Positions 16,172-25,599 of a DNA stretch of 64,000 nt are shown here, in pieces. The number at the start of each line of letters is the position of its first letter. Position 1 is the first letter of the stretch. The stretch covers positions 124,001 to 188,000 of the forward strand of contig NZ_JAAIMY010000003.1 in assembly GCF_013300825.1 (NCBI RefSeq), read 5' to 3'. Both the position numbers and the translations under genes were made by a program. This DNA comes from Blautia wexlerae. GTDB taxonomy: Bacteria > Bacillota > Clostridia > Lachnospirales > Lachnospiraceae. The notes under the pieces are model-generated. The model was not told the DNA's origin, made no database searches, and saw only the letters and a list, made by a program, of their open reading frames with translations.

Positions 16172-16405
16172 ATGTTAGAAAAAATGAGTGAAATGATTGC
16201 AGAACAGTTAAATTGTGACGCAGCAGGAATTACTGCTGAAACTTCTTTCAAGGATGACCTTGGAGCAGATTCCCTTGACCTGTTTGAACTGGTTATGGCT
16301 CTGGAAGATGAATATAACATCGAAATCCCGGCTGAAGATCTTACAGATTTAACAACAGTTGGAGCTGTTATGGATTATCTGAAAAATAAAGGCGTAGAGG
16401 CTTAA
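16172..16405 (+). CDS. acpP: Acyl carrier protein
   Basis: Acidic 77-residue carrier that holds growing acyl chains on a 4'-phosphopantetheine arm. The attachment motif GADSLDLFELVMALED is complete with Ser about residue 34. Helix IV region is normal. AAAGGAG lies upstream. It opens the fatty-acid cluster and has its own promoter and operator; fabD follows after 166 bp with a second operator. An Sfp-type transferase at 27423 could be one of the enzymes that activates it; AcpS is expected elsewhere. Confidence 0.95.
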   Translation: MLEKMSEMIAEQLNCDAAGITAETSFKDDLGADSLDLFELVMALEDEYNIEIPAEDLTDLTTVGAVMDYLKNKGVEA

Positions 16406-16472
16406 TCATATAGAAATGACAAATAACTCCTTGGAGTCAGAGATGGCTTCGGGGAGAATTTTTTGATATTAT

Positions 16473-16489
16473 AATTTGAATATCAAAAT
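16473..16489. promoter_or_regulatory. FabT-like operator upstream of fabD
   Basis: AATTTGAATATCAAAAT, a TTTGA-N3-TCAAA palindrome with one mismatch in the outer bases. It overlaps a TATAAT at 16470-16475, mirroring the site at acpP. I see no good -35 for that TATAAT, so a second promoter is possible but weak. Confidence 0.6.
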
Positions 16490-16571
16490 ATTTTAAACTA
16501 AAATAATTTGTAGCCAGAAACAAATTGTTATCATCTGATATAAACATAAAAATAAAGGAAAGGAAAATGAT

Positions 16572-17492
16572 ATGTCTAAAATTGCATTTGTATTTCCGGG
16601 ACAGGGTGCACAGTATACAGGAATGGCGAAAGATTTTTATGAAAAATATGCTGTAAGCCGCGAAGTATTTGAAAGCGCATCAAAAGCATCCGGACTTGAT
16701 GTGAAAGCTTTATGCTTTGAAGAAAATGACAGATTAAATATTACAGAATATACACAGATTGCCATGCTGACAGCAGAAATCGCAATCTTAAGAGCTGTAG
16801 AGGAAGCCGGAATCAGGTCTCAGGTAAATGCTGGGCTGAGCCTTGGAGAATACGGAGCACTGGTGGCCTCCGGTGTTATGAAGGAAGAGGATGCATTTAC
16901 TGTAGTGCGAAAAAGAGGAATTTTTATGCAGGAGGCATATCCTACAGGTGGTGCAATGTCCGCTGTTCTTGGAACAGATGCAGAGCTGATTGAAAAAATC
17001 TGCAATGAGACACAGGGAATTGTATCCATTGCGAATTATAACTGTCCGGGACAGATTGTGATCACAGGCGAGGAGACAGCAGTTGCAGCAGCCGGGGAAG
17101 CATTAAAGTCAGCAGGTGCCAGACGTGTGATTCCTCTTAAAGTTAGTGGCCCATTTCACTGTGAACTTCTCAAAGGTGCAGGGGAGAAACTGGGGCAGGA
17201 ACTTGAAAATGTAGAAATCCAGCCATTTACAGTACCTTATGTAACAAATGTAACTGCACAGTATGTGACAGGACCGGAGCAGGTAAAGGAATTGCTTGTC
17301 AGCCAGGTTTCATCCTCTGTGCGCTGGCAGCAGTGTGTAGAACAGATGATTGATGATGGTGTAGATACTTTTATTGAGATTGGACCGGGAAAAACTCTGA
17401 CAGGATTTCTCAAAAAGATCAACAGAAATGTAAAAGCATTACATGTTGAGAAAACAGAAGATCTGGATGAAGTGAGAAAGGAGTGTCTGTAA
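16572..17492 (+). CDS. fabD: Malonyl-CoA:ACP transacylase
   Basis: Loads malonate from CoA onto ACP for chain elongation. 306 residues, normal length. N-terminal FVFPGQGAQYTGM, nucleophile motif GLSLGEYGAL (Ser about 90) and GPFHCELL carrying the second catalytic His are present. The usual GHSLGEY reads GLSLGEY, which does not affect the nucleophile. Start at 16572 follows AAAGGAAAGG. The fabG ATG is one base past its stop, so fabD-fabG are coupled. Confidence 0.95.
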   Translation: MSKIAFVFPGQGAQYTGMAKDFYEKYAVSREVFESASKASGLDVKALCFEENDRLNITEYTQIAMLTAEIAILRAVEEAGIRSQVNAGLSLGEYGALVASGVMKEEDAFTVVRKRGIFMQEAYPTGGAMSAVLGTDAELIEKICNETQGIVSIANYNCPGQIVITGEETAVAAAGEALKSAGARRVIPLKVSGPFHCELLKGAGEKLGQELENVEIQPFTVPYVTNVTAQYVTGPEQVKELLVSQVSSSVRWQQCVEQMIDDGVDTFIEIGPGKTLTGFLKKINRNVKALHVEKTEDLDEVRKECL

Positions 17493-17493
17493 A

Positions 17494-18234
17494 ATGCTGG
17501 AAAATAAAATTGCCCTGGTTACAGGTGCAGGGCGTGGAATCGGACGTGCCATTGCCATTGCTTTTGCAGAGGAAGGCGCAGAGGTAATCATCAACTACAA
17601 TGGTTCTGAAGAGAGAGCGAAGGAAGTAAAACAGACCATCGAAGAAAATGGTGGAAAAGCTTCCATATATAAATGTAATGTCAGTGATTTCGCAGCCTGT
17701 GAAGCAATGATCAAAGATATAGTTAAAGAATACGGACACCTTGATATACTGGTTAATAATGCAGGAATTACCAAAGATGGTCTGATCATGAAAATGAAAG
17801 AAGAGGATTTCGATTCTGTACTTAATGTAAACCTGAAAGGTACATTCAATACAATCCGTCACAGTGCCCGTCAGATGCTGAAACAGAGAAGTGGAAAGAT
17901 CATCAATATTTCTTCTGTTTCCGGAATCCTCGGAAATGTGGGCCAGGCAAATTATGCTGCATCCAAAGCAGGTGTGATCGGTCTGACAAAAACAATGGCA
18001 AGAGAGCTGGGCAGCCGGGGAATTACGGTAAATGCCATTGCACCTGGATTTGTAGAAACAGAGATGACAGGAGTGCTCTCAGAAGAAATCAGGGAAAATG
18101 CATGTAAGCAGATTATCCTGGGACGTTTCGGAAAACCGGAGGATATTGCAAATACAGCGGTATTTCTGGCATCAGACAAAGCAGACTATATTACAGGACA
18201 GGTCATCAGCGTAGATGGCGGTATGAACGTATAA
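17494..18234 (+). CDS. fabG: 3-oxoacyl-ACP reductase
   Basis: NADPH-dependent short-chain dehydrogenase that reduces 3-ketoacyl-ACP. 246 residues. Cofactor motif TGAGRGIGRAIA, NNAG, and the catalytic triad in NISSVSGILG and YAASK (Tyr about 154, Lys about 158). The C-terminal VDGGMNV is typical of FabG. AAAGGAG inside the end of fabD provides the ribosome site. Third gene of the fatty-acid cluster. Confidence 0.95.
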   Translation: MLENKIALVTGAGRGIGRAIAIAFAEEGAEVIINYNGSEERAKEVKQTIEENGGKASIYKCNVSDFAACEAMIKDIVKEYGHLDILVNNAGITKDGLIMKMKEEDFDSVLNVNLKGTFNTIRHSARQMLKQRSGKIINISSVSGILGNVGQANYAASKAGVIGLTKTMARELGSRGITVNAIAPGFVETEMTGVLSEEIRENACKQIILGRFGKPEDIANTAVFLASDKADYITGQVISVDGGMNV

Positions 18235-18248
18235 ATAAGGAGAACAAA

Positions 18249-19484
18249 ATGAGAAGAGTTGTAATTACAGGTATGGGAGCAATCACTCCGGTAGGCCTTA
18301 GTGTAGAAGAATTCTGGAACAGTGTAAAAGAAGGAAAAACAAACTTTGCAGAAGTAACACGTTTTGATTCCACAAATTACAGAGCGCATATGGCTGCGGA
18401 AATCAACAATTTTAATCCAAAGGATTATATGGATTTCAAATCTGCAAAACGTATGGAGCTTTTCAGCCAGTATGCGGTAGCAGCAGCAAAAGAAGCTATT
18501 GAGCAGTCCGGACTCGATATGACAAAAGAAGATCCATTTCGTGTGGGATGCAGTGTGGGAAGCGGTATCGGAAGTATGCAGGTGGTAGAGAAATCCTGCG
18601 AAATCCTCAACACAAAGGGACCTGGAAGACTGAATCCTCTGATGATTCCTCTTCTGATTTCCAATATGGCATCCGGAAATGTTTCCATTCAGTTTGGACT
18701 CCGCGGAAAGAACATTAATGTTGTAACTGCCTGTGCAACAGGAACTCACAGCATTGGAGAAGCATACCGTACTATTCAGTGTTCTGATGCAGATGTTATG
18801 GTTGCAGGTGGAACGGAAGCAGCAATCACACCAACAGGCTTTGGCGGTTTCGCAGCACTGACAGCATTGACCTCATCCACAGATCCTGAGAGATGTTCTA
18901 TCCCCTTTGACAAAGAAAGAAGCGGTTTTGTAATGGGTGAGGGTGCCGGCGTAGTAGTTCTGGAAGAACTGGAGCATGCCAAAGCACGTGGAGCAAAAAT
19001 CCTTGGCGAGGTTGTCGGATATGGTGCAACAGGAGATGCTTATCACATTACATCCCCTGCAGAGGACGGTTCCGGTGCTGCCAAAGCTATGGAATGGGCT
19101 GTGAAAGAAGCAGGAATTTCTACAGATGATGTATGGTATGTAAACGCACATGGCACAAGCACACATCATAATGACTTATTTGAAACAATTGCCATTAAGA
19201 AAACATTTGGTGAACACGCAAAAGAAATGAAAATAAATTCTACAAAATCTATTACAGGACATCTTCTGGGAGCTGCCGGTGCAGTGGAAGTGATCACCTG
19301 TGTAAAAGAACTTCAGGAAGGCCTGATCCATCAGACTGTTGGTTATAAGGTGCCGGATGAACAGTGTGACCTGGATTATGTAGGAAACGGTAATGTAAAG
19401 ATGGATATCAAATATGCACTTACCAATTCTCTTGGCTTTGGCGGACATAACGCATCTTTACTTATTAAAAAGTACGAAGACTGA
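18249..19484 (+). CDS. fabF: Beta-ketoacyl-ACP synthase II
   Basis: Condensing enzyme that elongates acyl-ACP with malonyl-ACP. 411 residues. The Cys-His-His triad is intact: TACATGTHSIG (Cys about 162), NAHGTSTHHND, and KSITGHLLGAAGA. AAGGAG precedes the ATG. It is the only condensing enzyme in the cluster; the initiating FabH is not here. Confidence 0.95.
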   Translation: MRRVVITGMGAITPVGLSVEEFWNSVKEGKTNFAEVTRFDSTNYRAHMAAEINNFNPKDYMDFKSAKRMELFSQYAVAAAKEAIEQSGLDMTKEDPFRVGCSVGSGIGSMQVVEKSCEILNTKGPGRLNPLMIPLLISNMASGNVSIQFGLRGKNINVVTACATGTHSIGEAYRTIQCSDADVMVAGGTEAAITPTGFGGFAALTALTSSTDPERCSIPFDKERSGFVMGEGAGVVVLEELEHAKARGAKILGEVVGYGATGDAYHITSPAEDGSGAAKAMEWAVKEAGISTDDVWYVNAHGTSTHHNDLFETIAIKKTFGEHAKEMKINSTKSITGHLLGAAGAVEVITCVKELQEGLIHQTVGYKVPDEQCDLDYVGNGNVKMDIKYALTNSLGFGGHNASLLIKKYED

Positions 19485-19571
19485 TCACGCATATAATAAA
19501 CGGTATGGTGATTTTGAAAACAAAATACGACAGTGATCTTATAATATAGCTATTTCAGCAGGAGGAAATAA

Positions 19572-20033
19572 ATGGAACTGGCAAATATATTAGAACTGAT
19601 CCACGCAGTCAGCGATTCAGATCTCACAGAATTTAACCTGCAGGACGATACCTTAAATATTTCCATGTCAAAAGAGAAAACAATTGTACAGCAGATGGCA
19701 GTCAATACTAATCCGGCAGATGCTCAGCAGTATCAGCCGGTAGTGCAGCAGGCTGTACATGTAGAATCCGTCAATGCTGTTAACGATGAAGTACAGACAG
19801 GAAGTGTGGTAAAATCTCCTCTTGTAGGTACCTATTATGCAGCATCTTCTCCGGAAAATCCCCCCTTTGTAAAAGTAGGAGATAAAGTAAGCAAAGGTCA
19901 GGTCCTTGGCATTGTGGAAGCAATGAAGCTGATGAATGAGATTGAATCAGAATTTGATGGTACAGTAAAAGAAATCCTTGTAGAAAACGAGCAGATGGTA
20001 GAGTTCGGTCAGCCGATGTTTGTGATAGAATAA
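19572..20033 (+). CDS. accB: Biotin carboxyl carrier protein of acetyl-CoA carboxylase
   Basis: Carries carboxybiotin between the AccC and AccDA active sites. 153 residues: an N-terminal helical segment, a Gln/Val-rich linker (about 45-75), then the biotinyl domain with EAMKLMNEIE (biotinylated Lys about 119). AGGAGG before the ATG. It lies between fabF and fabZ, an order common in Firmicutes. Confidence 0.95.
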   Translation: MELANILELIHAVSDSDLTEFNLQDDTLNISMSKEKTIVQQMAVNTNPADAQQYQPVVQQAVHVESVNAVNDEVQTGSVVKSPLVGTYYAASSPENPPFVKVGDKVSKGQVLGIVEAMKLMNEIESEFDGTVKEILVENEQMVEFGQPMFVIE

Positions 20034-20052
20034 AAGAAGGAGGTAAAAAATC

Positions 20053-20484
20053 ATGAAACTTACAACAAAAGAAATCATGGAGATCATTCCCCACAGACAC
20101 CCGTTCCTCCTGATTGATACTATTGAAGAACTGGTGCCGGGTGTGAAGGCAACAGGAAAGAAATGTGTTACCTATAATGAACCGCATTTTGCAGGACATT
20201 TCCCACAGGAACCGGTTATGCCGGGGGTTCTGATCGTTGAGGCGCTTGCGCAGACAGGCGCAGTTGCAATTCTGAGTAAACCGGAAAATAAAGGAAAGAT
20301 TGCATATTTTGCATCAATCAACAATGCAAAATTCAAGAACAAGGTAGTTCCCGGAGATACCCTTACTCTTGAAGTAGAGATCATTAAGGAAAAAGGTCCC
20401 ATGGGAGTGGGAAAAGCAAAGGCAACAAACCAGGACGGTAAGGTAGCAGTGATCGCAGAGCTGACTTTTGCAGTAGGAGCATAA
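20053..20484 (+). CDS. fabZ: 3-hydroxyacyl-ACP dehydratase
   Basis: Hot-dog-fold dehydratase forming trans-2-enoyl-ACP. 143 residues with the catalytic His in [10 protein letters not shown] and the Glu in [13 protein letters not shown], preceded by the [11 protein letters not shown] loop. AAGGAGG upstream. The accC ATG follows 3 bp after its stop. No FabA or FabM-like isomerase is adjacent. Confidence 0.95.
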   Translation: MKLTTKEIMEIIPHRHPFLLIDTIEELVPGVKATGKKCVTYNEPHFAGHFPQEPVMPGVLIVEALAQTGAVAILSKPENKGKIAYFASINNAKFKNKVVPGDTLTLEVEIIKEKGPMGVGKAKATNQDGKVAVIAELTFAVGA

Positions 20485-20487
20485 CAG

Positions 20488-21834
20488 ATGTTTGATAAAA
20501 TTTTGATCGCCAATCGTGGTGAGATTGCAGTGAGGATCATCCGGGCATGTCGTGAGATGGGAATCCGTACAGTAGCCGTATACTCAGAAGCAGACAGAGA
20601 TGCCTTGCATACCCAGCTTGCAGATGAAGCAGTATGTATCGGAAAGGCGCAGTCATCAGATAGCTATCTGAACATGGAACGAATCTTAAGTGCTACCATT
20701 GCAACAAAAGCAGAAGCAATCCACCCGGGATTCGGATTTCTCTCAGAGAACAGCCGTTTTGTAGAAATGTGTGAGAAATGCAATGTGGCATTTATTGGTC
20801 CTTCCGCAGAAGTAATTTCCAGAATGGGAAATAAATCTGAGGCGAAAAACACCATGCGGAAAGCTAAAGTTCCGGTAGTGCCCGGCACAAAGGAGCCGGT
20901 CTACACAGTAGAGCAGGCTTTGGAAGCTGTAAAGGAAATCGGTTTTCCGGTCATGATCAAAGCATCAGCAGGCGGCGGTGGAAAAGGAATGCGTGTAGCC
21001 GGAAATGAACAGGAATTTGCCAAATTGTTTGAGACAGCACAGCAGGAGTCGGTCCATTCCTTCTCCGATAATACCATGTATCTGGAACGATTTGTGGAGA
21101 ATCCCAGACATGTTGAAGTGCAGATTCTTGCGGATAAATACGGAAATGTAGTTCATCTGGGAGAACGAGACTGCTCTGTTCAGAGACGTCACCAGAAAAT
21201 GATCGAAGAGTCTCCATGTATCGCAATCTCTGATGATCTGAGAAAGAAAATGGGTGAGACAGCAGTACGGGCAGCAAAGGCAGCAGGTTATGAAAGTGCA
21301 GGAACTATAGAATTTCTTCTGGATCAGTCCGGAGAATTTTATTTCATGGAAATGAACACCAGAATCCAGGTAGAACATCCGGTAACAGAATTTGTGTCTG
21401 GTGTAGACTTGATCAAAGAGCAGATCTGCATTGCAGCAGGTGAACCGTTAAGCGTTCAGCAGAAAGACATAGAAATCCGCGGTCACGCCATGGAATGCAG
21501 AATCAATGCCGAGGATCCTGAGAGACATTTCATGCCATGCCCGGGTAAGATCACGGACTTACATCTTCCCGGTGGAAACGGAATCCGCGTGGATACAGCA
21601 GTTTATAATGACTACGCAATCCCGCCTTACTATGATTCCATGATTGCCAAGATCATTGTCTATGACAGAGACCGCCGCAGTGCCATTCGAAAGATGATCA
21701 GTGCACTTGGAGAAGTTGCGATTGAAGGAGTAAAGACCAACGTAGATTTCTTATATGAGCTTCTCAATCAGCCGGATTTTCAGGAGGGAAACATTACAAC
21801 TGATTTCATTCCACAGCATTATCCGGACCTGTAA
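20488..21834 (+). CDS. accC: Biotin carboxylase subunit of acetyl-CoA carboxylase
   Basis: ATP-grasp enzyme that carboxylates the biotin of AccB with bicarbonate. 448 residues, the full family length. N-terminal KILIANRGEIAVRIIRACRE, the glycine-rich ATP loop KASAGGGGKGMRV, HPGFGFLSEN, and the catalytic EMNTRIQVEHPVTE are all present. It follows fabZ by 3 bp. After its stop is a 180-bp gap before accDA. Confidence 0.95.
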   Translation: MFDKILIANRGEIAVRIIRACREMGIRTVAVYSEADRDALHTQLADEAVCIGKAQSSDSYLNMERILSATIATKAEAIHPGFGFLSENSRFVEMCEKCNVAFIGPSAEVISRMGNKSEAKNTMRKAKVPVVPGTKEPVYTVEQALEAVKEIGFPVMIKASAGGGGKGMRVAGNEQEFAKLFETAQQESVHSFSDNTMYLERFVENPRHVEVQILADKYGNVVHLGERDCSVQRRHQKMIEESPCIAISDDLRKKMGETAVRAAKAAGYESAGTIEFLLDQSGEFYFMEMNTRIQVEHPVTEFVSGVDLIKEQICIAAGEPLSVQQKDIEIRGHAMECRINAEDPERHFMPCPGKITDLHLPGGNGIRVDTAVYNDYAIPPYYDSMIAKIIVYDRDRRSAIRKMISALGEVAIEGVKTNVDFLYELLNQPDFQEGNITTDFIPQHYPDL

Positions 21835-22014
21835 AAGGAGATCTGGTGCAAATATATTTTATAGTTCAGTAGAAATCACATATTTATTAAAAGGTAATTG
21901 ATAAGCGAATCGATAAAATTATTTTGATAGAATTAGTTTGATTAATAGTTATTAACGTCATTTTGTTGTCTGAAAGCAACATCAAATTGGGTTACATGAA
22001 GGAGCAGGATTTTA

Positions 22015-23730
22015 ATGGCAGACTTAAAGAGATTTTTTAAGAAAACAGTTTCAGAAGACCGGCATAAACAGGCCGCATCTGTTTCCGTACCTGAGGGTTT
22101 ATGGATTAAATGTCCCAAGTGCGGAGAAATGGTTTACAGAGAAGACGTAATATCCAACGCCTATGTGTGCCCGAAATGCGGAGGATATTTCAGAATCAGC
22201 GCAAAACGCCGCATCAAAATGATCGCAGATAAAGGAAGTTTTAAAGAGTGGTTCACAGGAATTGACAACAGCAATCCCCTGGACTATCCGGACTATCCGC
22301 AGAAAATCGAGAATCTGAAAGAAAAAACACACCTTGATGAGGCAATTCTCATCGGAGAAGCCACCATCGGAGGAATCCGTACAGTGATCGGAGCCATGGA
22401 TACCAGATTTCTCATGGCTTCCATGGGATATGTGGTGGGAGAAAAGATCACCCGCTCATTTGAAGAAGCAACAAAACAGGGACTTCCGGTCATTCTGTTC
22501 TGTTGCTCCGGCGGTGCCAGAATGCAGGAAGGAATCGTATCACTGATGCAGATGGCAAAAACCTCCGCAGCCATTAAACGTCACTCCCAGGCAGGGATTC
22601 TCTACACATCTGTGCTGACAGACCCGACTACCGGTGGCGTTACAGCAAGCTTTGCCATGCTTGGAGATATTATCCTTGCAGAACCAGGCTCACTGATCGG
22701 ATTTGCCGGTCCGAGAGTCATTGAACAGACCATAGGTCAGAAACTGCCGGAGGGCTTCCAGAGACCGGAATTTCTTCTGGAACATGGATTTCTCGACGGA
22801 ATTGTTGAACGAGGCTCTATGCGGGATGTTCTTTCGCTGATCCTGAAACTGCATGATACCAGAAAATGTTACGGAGAATTTCCTCAGGAAACAGCAGCAA
22901 GGGCATTTGATACTTTTGGTAAAAAGAAAAAGCAGAAGAAACAAAAAAATCTTACAGCCTGGGACAGAGTCCAGATTGCCAGAAGCAGCGACCGCCCGTC
23001 AGCAGCGGAATATATTGATGCCATTTTTGATGATTTCATGGAATTTCATGGTGACAGAGGTGTCAGAGACGACAATGCCATCATCGGCGGCATTGCTACA
23101 CTGGACGGACAGCCCGTTACAGTAATCGGAATCCGTAAAGGGCATACTACAAAAGAAAACATCAAATGTAACTTCGGAATGCCATCACCGGAAGGGTACA
23201 AAAAAGCTCTTCGACTGATGAAACAGGCAGAGAAATTCGGACGTGCAGTCATTGCATTTGTAGACACCCCGGGGGCATTCTGTGGACTGGAAGCAGAAGA
23301 ACGGGGACAGGGCGAAGCCATTGCAAGGAATCTCCTGGAGATGTCCGATCTGAAGGTGCCGGTTCTTTCTGTTGTAATTGGTGAAGGCGGAAGTGGCGGT
23401 GCACTTGCACTGGCAGTTGGCAATGAAGTCTGGATGATGGAAAACGCAACCTATACCATCCTTTCACCGGAAGGTTTTGCATCCATTCTCTGGAAAGACA
23501 GCAGGAAGGCACCGGAAGCTGCGGAGGTCATGAAAGTAACAGCGGCTCATCTGAAAGAGCTTGGAATCATTGAACGGATCATACCGGAGGAATATCCTGC
23601 AAGTGAGGAGAATTTGCAGGAAATTGCAGAGTATATGAAGATCAGAATGAAGCAGTTTCTGGAGAAACAGAGTGGTAAAAGTGGACTGCAGATTGCACAG
23701 GAACGGTATGAGAGGTTTCGTAAGATGTAG
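22015..23730 (+). CDS. accDA: Acetyl-CoA carboxylase carboxyltransferase, fused beta-alpha subunits
   Basis: Transfers the carboxyl group from AccB-biotin to acetyl-CoA, making malonyl-CoA. One 571-residue chain joins AccD and AccA, normally separate. Residues about 35-60 form the AccD four-Cys zinc finger ([13 protein letters not shown] then CPKCGGYF). The AccD carboxyltransferase half runs to about 295 ([25 protein letters not shown]). A Lys/Gln-rich linker lies at about 303-316, and the AccA half follows ([45 protein letters not shown]). The AccA N-terminal helical region is shortened. AAGGAG before the ATG. Last gene of the cluster; a large inverted repeat follows. Confidence 0.93.
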   Translation: MADLKRFFKKTVSEDRHKQAASVSVPEGLWIKCPKCGEMVYREDVISNAYVCPKCGGYFRISAKRRIKMIADKGSFKEWFTGIDNSNPLDYPDYPQKIENLKEKTHLDEAILIGEATIGGIRTVIGAMDTRFLMASMGYVVGEKITRSFEEATKQGLPVILFCCSGGARMQEGIVSLMQMAKTSAAIKRHSQAGILYTSVLTDPTTGGVTASFAMLGDIILAEPGSLIGFAGPRVIEQTIGQKLPEGFQRPEFLLEHGFLDGIVERGSMRDVLSLILKLHDTRKCYGEFPQETAARAFDTFGKKKKQKKQKNLTAWDRVQIARSSDRPSAAEYIDAIFDDFMEFHGDRGVRDDNAIIGGIATLDGQPVTVIGIRKGHTTKENIKCNFGMPSPEGYKKALRLMKQAEKFGRAVIAFVDTPGAFCGLEAEERGQGEAIARNLLEMSDLKVPVLSVVIGEGGSGGALALAVGNEVWMMENATYTILSPEGFASILWKDSRKAPEAAEVMKVTAAHLKELGIIERIIPEEYPASEENLQEIAEYMKIRMKQFLEKQSGKSGLQIAQERYERFRKM

Positions 23731-23742
23731 CGTGTGAATGGC

Positions 23743-23996
23743 AAAAGGGACGCGCAGAAAAATATTTTATTTGGAGTGCGGTTTCGGGGTCTAAGATATT
23801 CTAAGCTCTCAGAAATCTGCTAAAGGCATGAGCCGTCTTGTCAAACTCGCTCCGTTGCAAACTTCGCTCAGACAGTGATGCAGCCGGCTCATAACGCAGA
23901 TTTCTGAGAACTAAGAATATCTAAGACCCCTGCAAATGCACACCAAATAAAATATTTTTCTGCGCTGTTTTTTTGCAAGTTGTCATGCGTCCCTTT
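23743..23996. repeat. Large imperfect inverted-repeat element
   Basis: The arms 23752-23835 and 23885-23965 are about 85% complementary over about 80 bp, including an uninterrupted 23-bp block starting GCGCAGAAAAATATTTTA. The outer block AAAGGGACGC (23744-23753) recurs inverted at 23987-23996, split off by a 21-nt insert (23966-23986) containing TTTTTTT. The 49-nt centre holds two related units, AAACTCGCTC and AAACTTCGCTC. No ORF. It looks like a palindromic repeat or MITE-like element that may now terminate the fatty-acid operon. Family identity unknown. Confidence 0.8.
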
Positions 23997-24028
23997 CCGA
24001 AAAACTTTAAAATTTCCAATATCCCGAC

Positions 24029-24057
24029 TTGAAATAAGAAAGCCTCTGACGTATAAT
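24029..24057 (+). promoter_or_regulatory. Promoter of gltX
   Basis: TTGAAA (24029-24034), 17-bp spacer, TATAAT (24052-24057). Predicted start is near 24064, giving an 80-nt leader. Confidence 0.75.
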
Positions 24058-24078
24058 AAACCCGAAAGTAGAAAGGCG

Positions 24079-24102
24079 CTGCTTTTAAGCAGGGTCTTTT
24101 TT
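24079..24102 (+). terminator. Terminator-like hairpin inside the gltX leader
   Basis: CTGCTTTTAAGCAG (24079-24092) folds with a tight loop and is followed by GGTC and seven T (24095-24101), all between the gltX promoter and its ATG. It has terminator shape. The leader is too short for a T-box and lacks the T-box sequence. It may be an attenuator, or the end of a roughly 40-nt RNA. Confidence 0.55.
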
Positions 24103-24145
24103 TACAGATTTTGAATATATTAAAAATTCAGGAGTGAAAAAAGTT

Positions 24146-25597
24146 ATGACCAAGATCAGAACAAGATTTGCACCAAGCCCTACAGGCAGAATGCATGTTG
24201 GAAATTTAAGAACAGCATTATATGCATACCTTATTACAAAACATGAAGGCGGAGATTTCATCCTCCGTATTGAAGATACAGACCAGGAACGTTACGTAGA
24301 AGGTGCTGTAGATATCATCTACCGTACACTTGCAAAAACAGGACTTTTCCATGACGAAGGCCCGGACAAGGACAAAGGCTTTGGACCGTATGTTCAGAGT
24401 GAGCGTCAGGCACAGGGAATCTATCTGAAATATGCACAGCAGTTAGTAGAACAGGGTGATGCATACTACTGTTTCTGTAAGAAGGAAGAACTGGAAGGTA
24501 TGAAACGTGTTGTGGCAGGAAAAGAGATTTCCATTTATGACAAACGCTGCCTTAAACTTTCCAAAGAAGAAGTACAGCGTCGTCTTGATGCAGGAGAACC
24601 ACACGTAATCCGTTTCAATATGCCAACAGAGGGAACTACAACATTCCATGATGTAATCTATGGAGATATCACAGTAAACAATGAGGAACTGGAAGATCTG
24701 ATCCTGATTAAATCTGACGGATATCCAACTTATAACTTTGCAAACGTAATCGATGACCATTTAATGGAGATCACACACGTAGTAAGAGGTAACGAGTATC
24801 TTTCCTCAGCTCCGAAATACAACCGTATCTACGAAGCTTTCGGATGGGATATCCCGGTTTATGTACATTGTCCGCTGATCACAGATGAGACACACCAGAA
24901 GCTTTCCAAGCGTTGTGGACATTCTTCCTATGAAGACCTGCTTGATCAGGGATTTGTTTCAGAAGCAATCATCAACTATGTGGCACTTCTTGGATGGAGT
25001 CCTGCTGACAACAGAGAGATCTTTACACTGGATGAACTGGTACAGGCATTTGATTATCATCATATCAACAAATCTCCGGCAGTATTTGATATTGCGAAAC
25101 TTCGTTGGATGAACGGTGAGTATATCAAGAAAATGGATGCGGATAAATTCTATGAGAGAGCACTTCCATATATGAAAGAAGTTCTGAAGAAAGATTACAA
25201 CTTCAAGAAGATTGCAGGAATGGTACAGACCAGAATCGAAACATTCCCTGACATCCCGGCTCTGATTGACTTCTTTGAGAAAGTACCGGAATATGATTCC
25301 GCTATGTACTGTCATAAAAAAATGAAAACAAATGAAGAGACTTCTCTTGCAGTATTAAAAGAAGTACTTCCGGTTCTGGAAGAACAGGAAGATTATACAA
25401 ATGATCCGTTATTTGAAACATTAAGTGCATTTGTAAAAGAGCATGGTTATAAGAACGGATATGTAATGTGGCCTCTGCGTACTGCTGTTTCCGGCAAGCA
25501 GATGACACCGGCCGGTGCTACTGAGATCATGGAGATCATTGGTAAAGACGAGACAATCAAACGAGTAAAGGCAGCTATTGAGAAATTAAGTAAATAA
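24146..25597 (+). CDS. gltX: Glutamyl-tRNA synthetase
   Basis: Class I synthetase charging tRNA-Glu, and possibly tRNA-Gln if non-discriminating. 483 residues. The HIGH-type signature is [17 protein letters not shown] near the N-terminus and the KMSKS-type motif is [12 protein letters not shown] at about 250. Rossmann catalytic fold then all-helical anticodon-binding domain, normal length. ATG 24146 is chosen because AGGAG (24130-24134) lies 11 nt upstream; a GTG at 24134 would overlap that site. The following helicase gene starts 2 bp after its stop. Confidence 0.94.
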   Translation: MTKIRTRFAPSPTGRMHVGNLRTALYAYLITKHEGGDFILRIEDTDQERYVEGAVDIIYRTLAKTGLFHDEGPDKDKGFGPYVQSERQAQGIYLKYAQQLVEQGDAYYCFCKKEELEGMKRVVAGKEISIYDKRCLKLSKEEVQRRLDAGEPHVIRFNMPTEGTTTFHDVIYGDITVNNEELEDLILIKSDGYPTYNFANVIDDHLMEITHVVRGNEYLSSAPKYNRIYEAFGWDIPVYVHCPLITDETHQKLSKRCGHSSYEDLLDQGFVSEAIINYVALLGWSPADNREIFTLDELVQAFDYHHINKSPAVFDIAKLRWMNGEYIKKMDADKFYERALPYMKEVLKKDYNFKKIAGMVQTRIETFPDIPALIDFFEKVPEYDSAMYCHKKMKTNEETSLAVLKEVLPVLEEQEDYTNDPLFETLSAFVKEHGYKNGYVMWPLRTAVSGKQMTPAGATEIMEIIGKDETIKRVKAAIEKLSK

Positions 25598-25599
25598 AT

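Larger units (their letters stand above)
23731..24145. other. Gene-free region between accDA and gltX
   Basis: No coding potential that I can support. The first 270 bp are filled by a large inverted repeat (separate entry). The rest holds the gltX promoter, a short leader with a terminator-like hairpin, and the gltX ribosome site. Confidence 0.8.

Noticed and set aside
20965-21378. 137-codon open frame antisense to accC
   Set aside because: Shadow of the accC coding sequence; Cys/His-rich composition and no start signals.
24064-24145. T-box riboswitch upstream of gltX
   Set aside because: Leader is about 80 nt, lacks the T-box sequence and specifier stem; only a short terminator-like hairpin is present.
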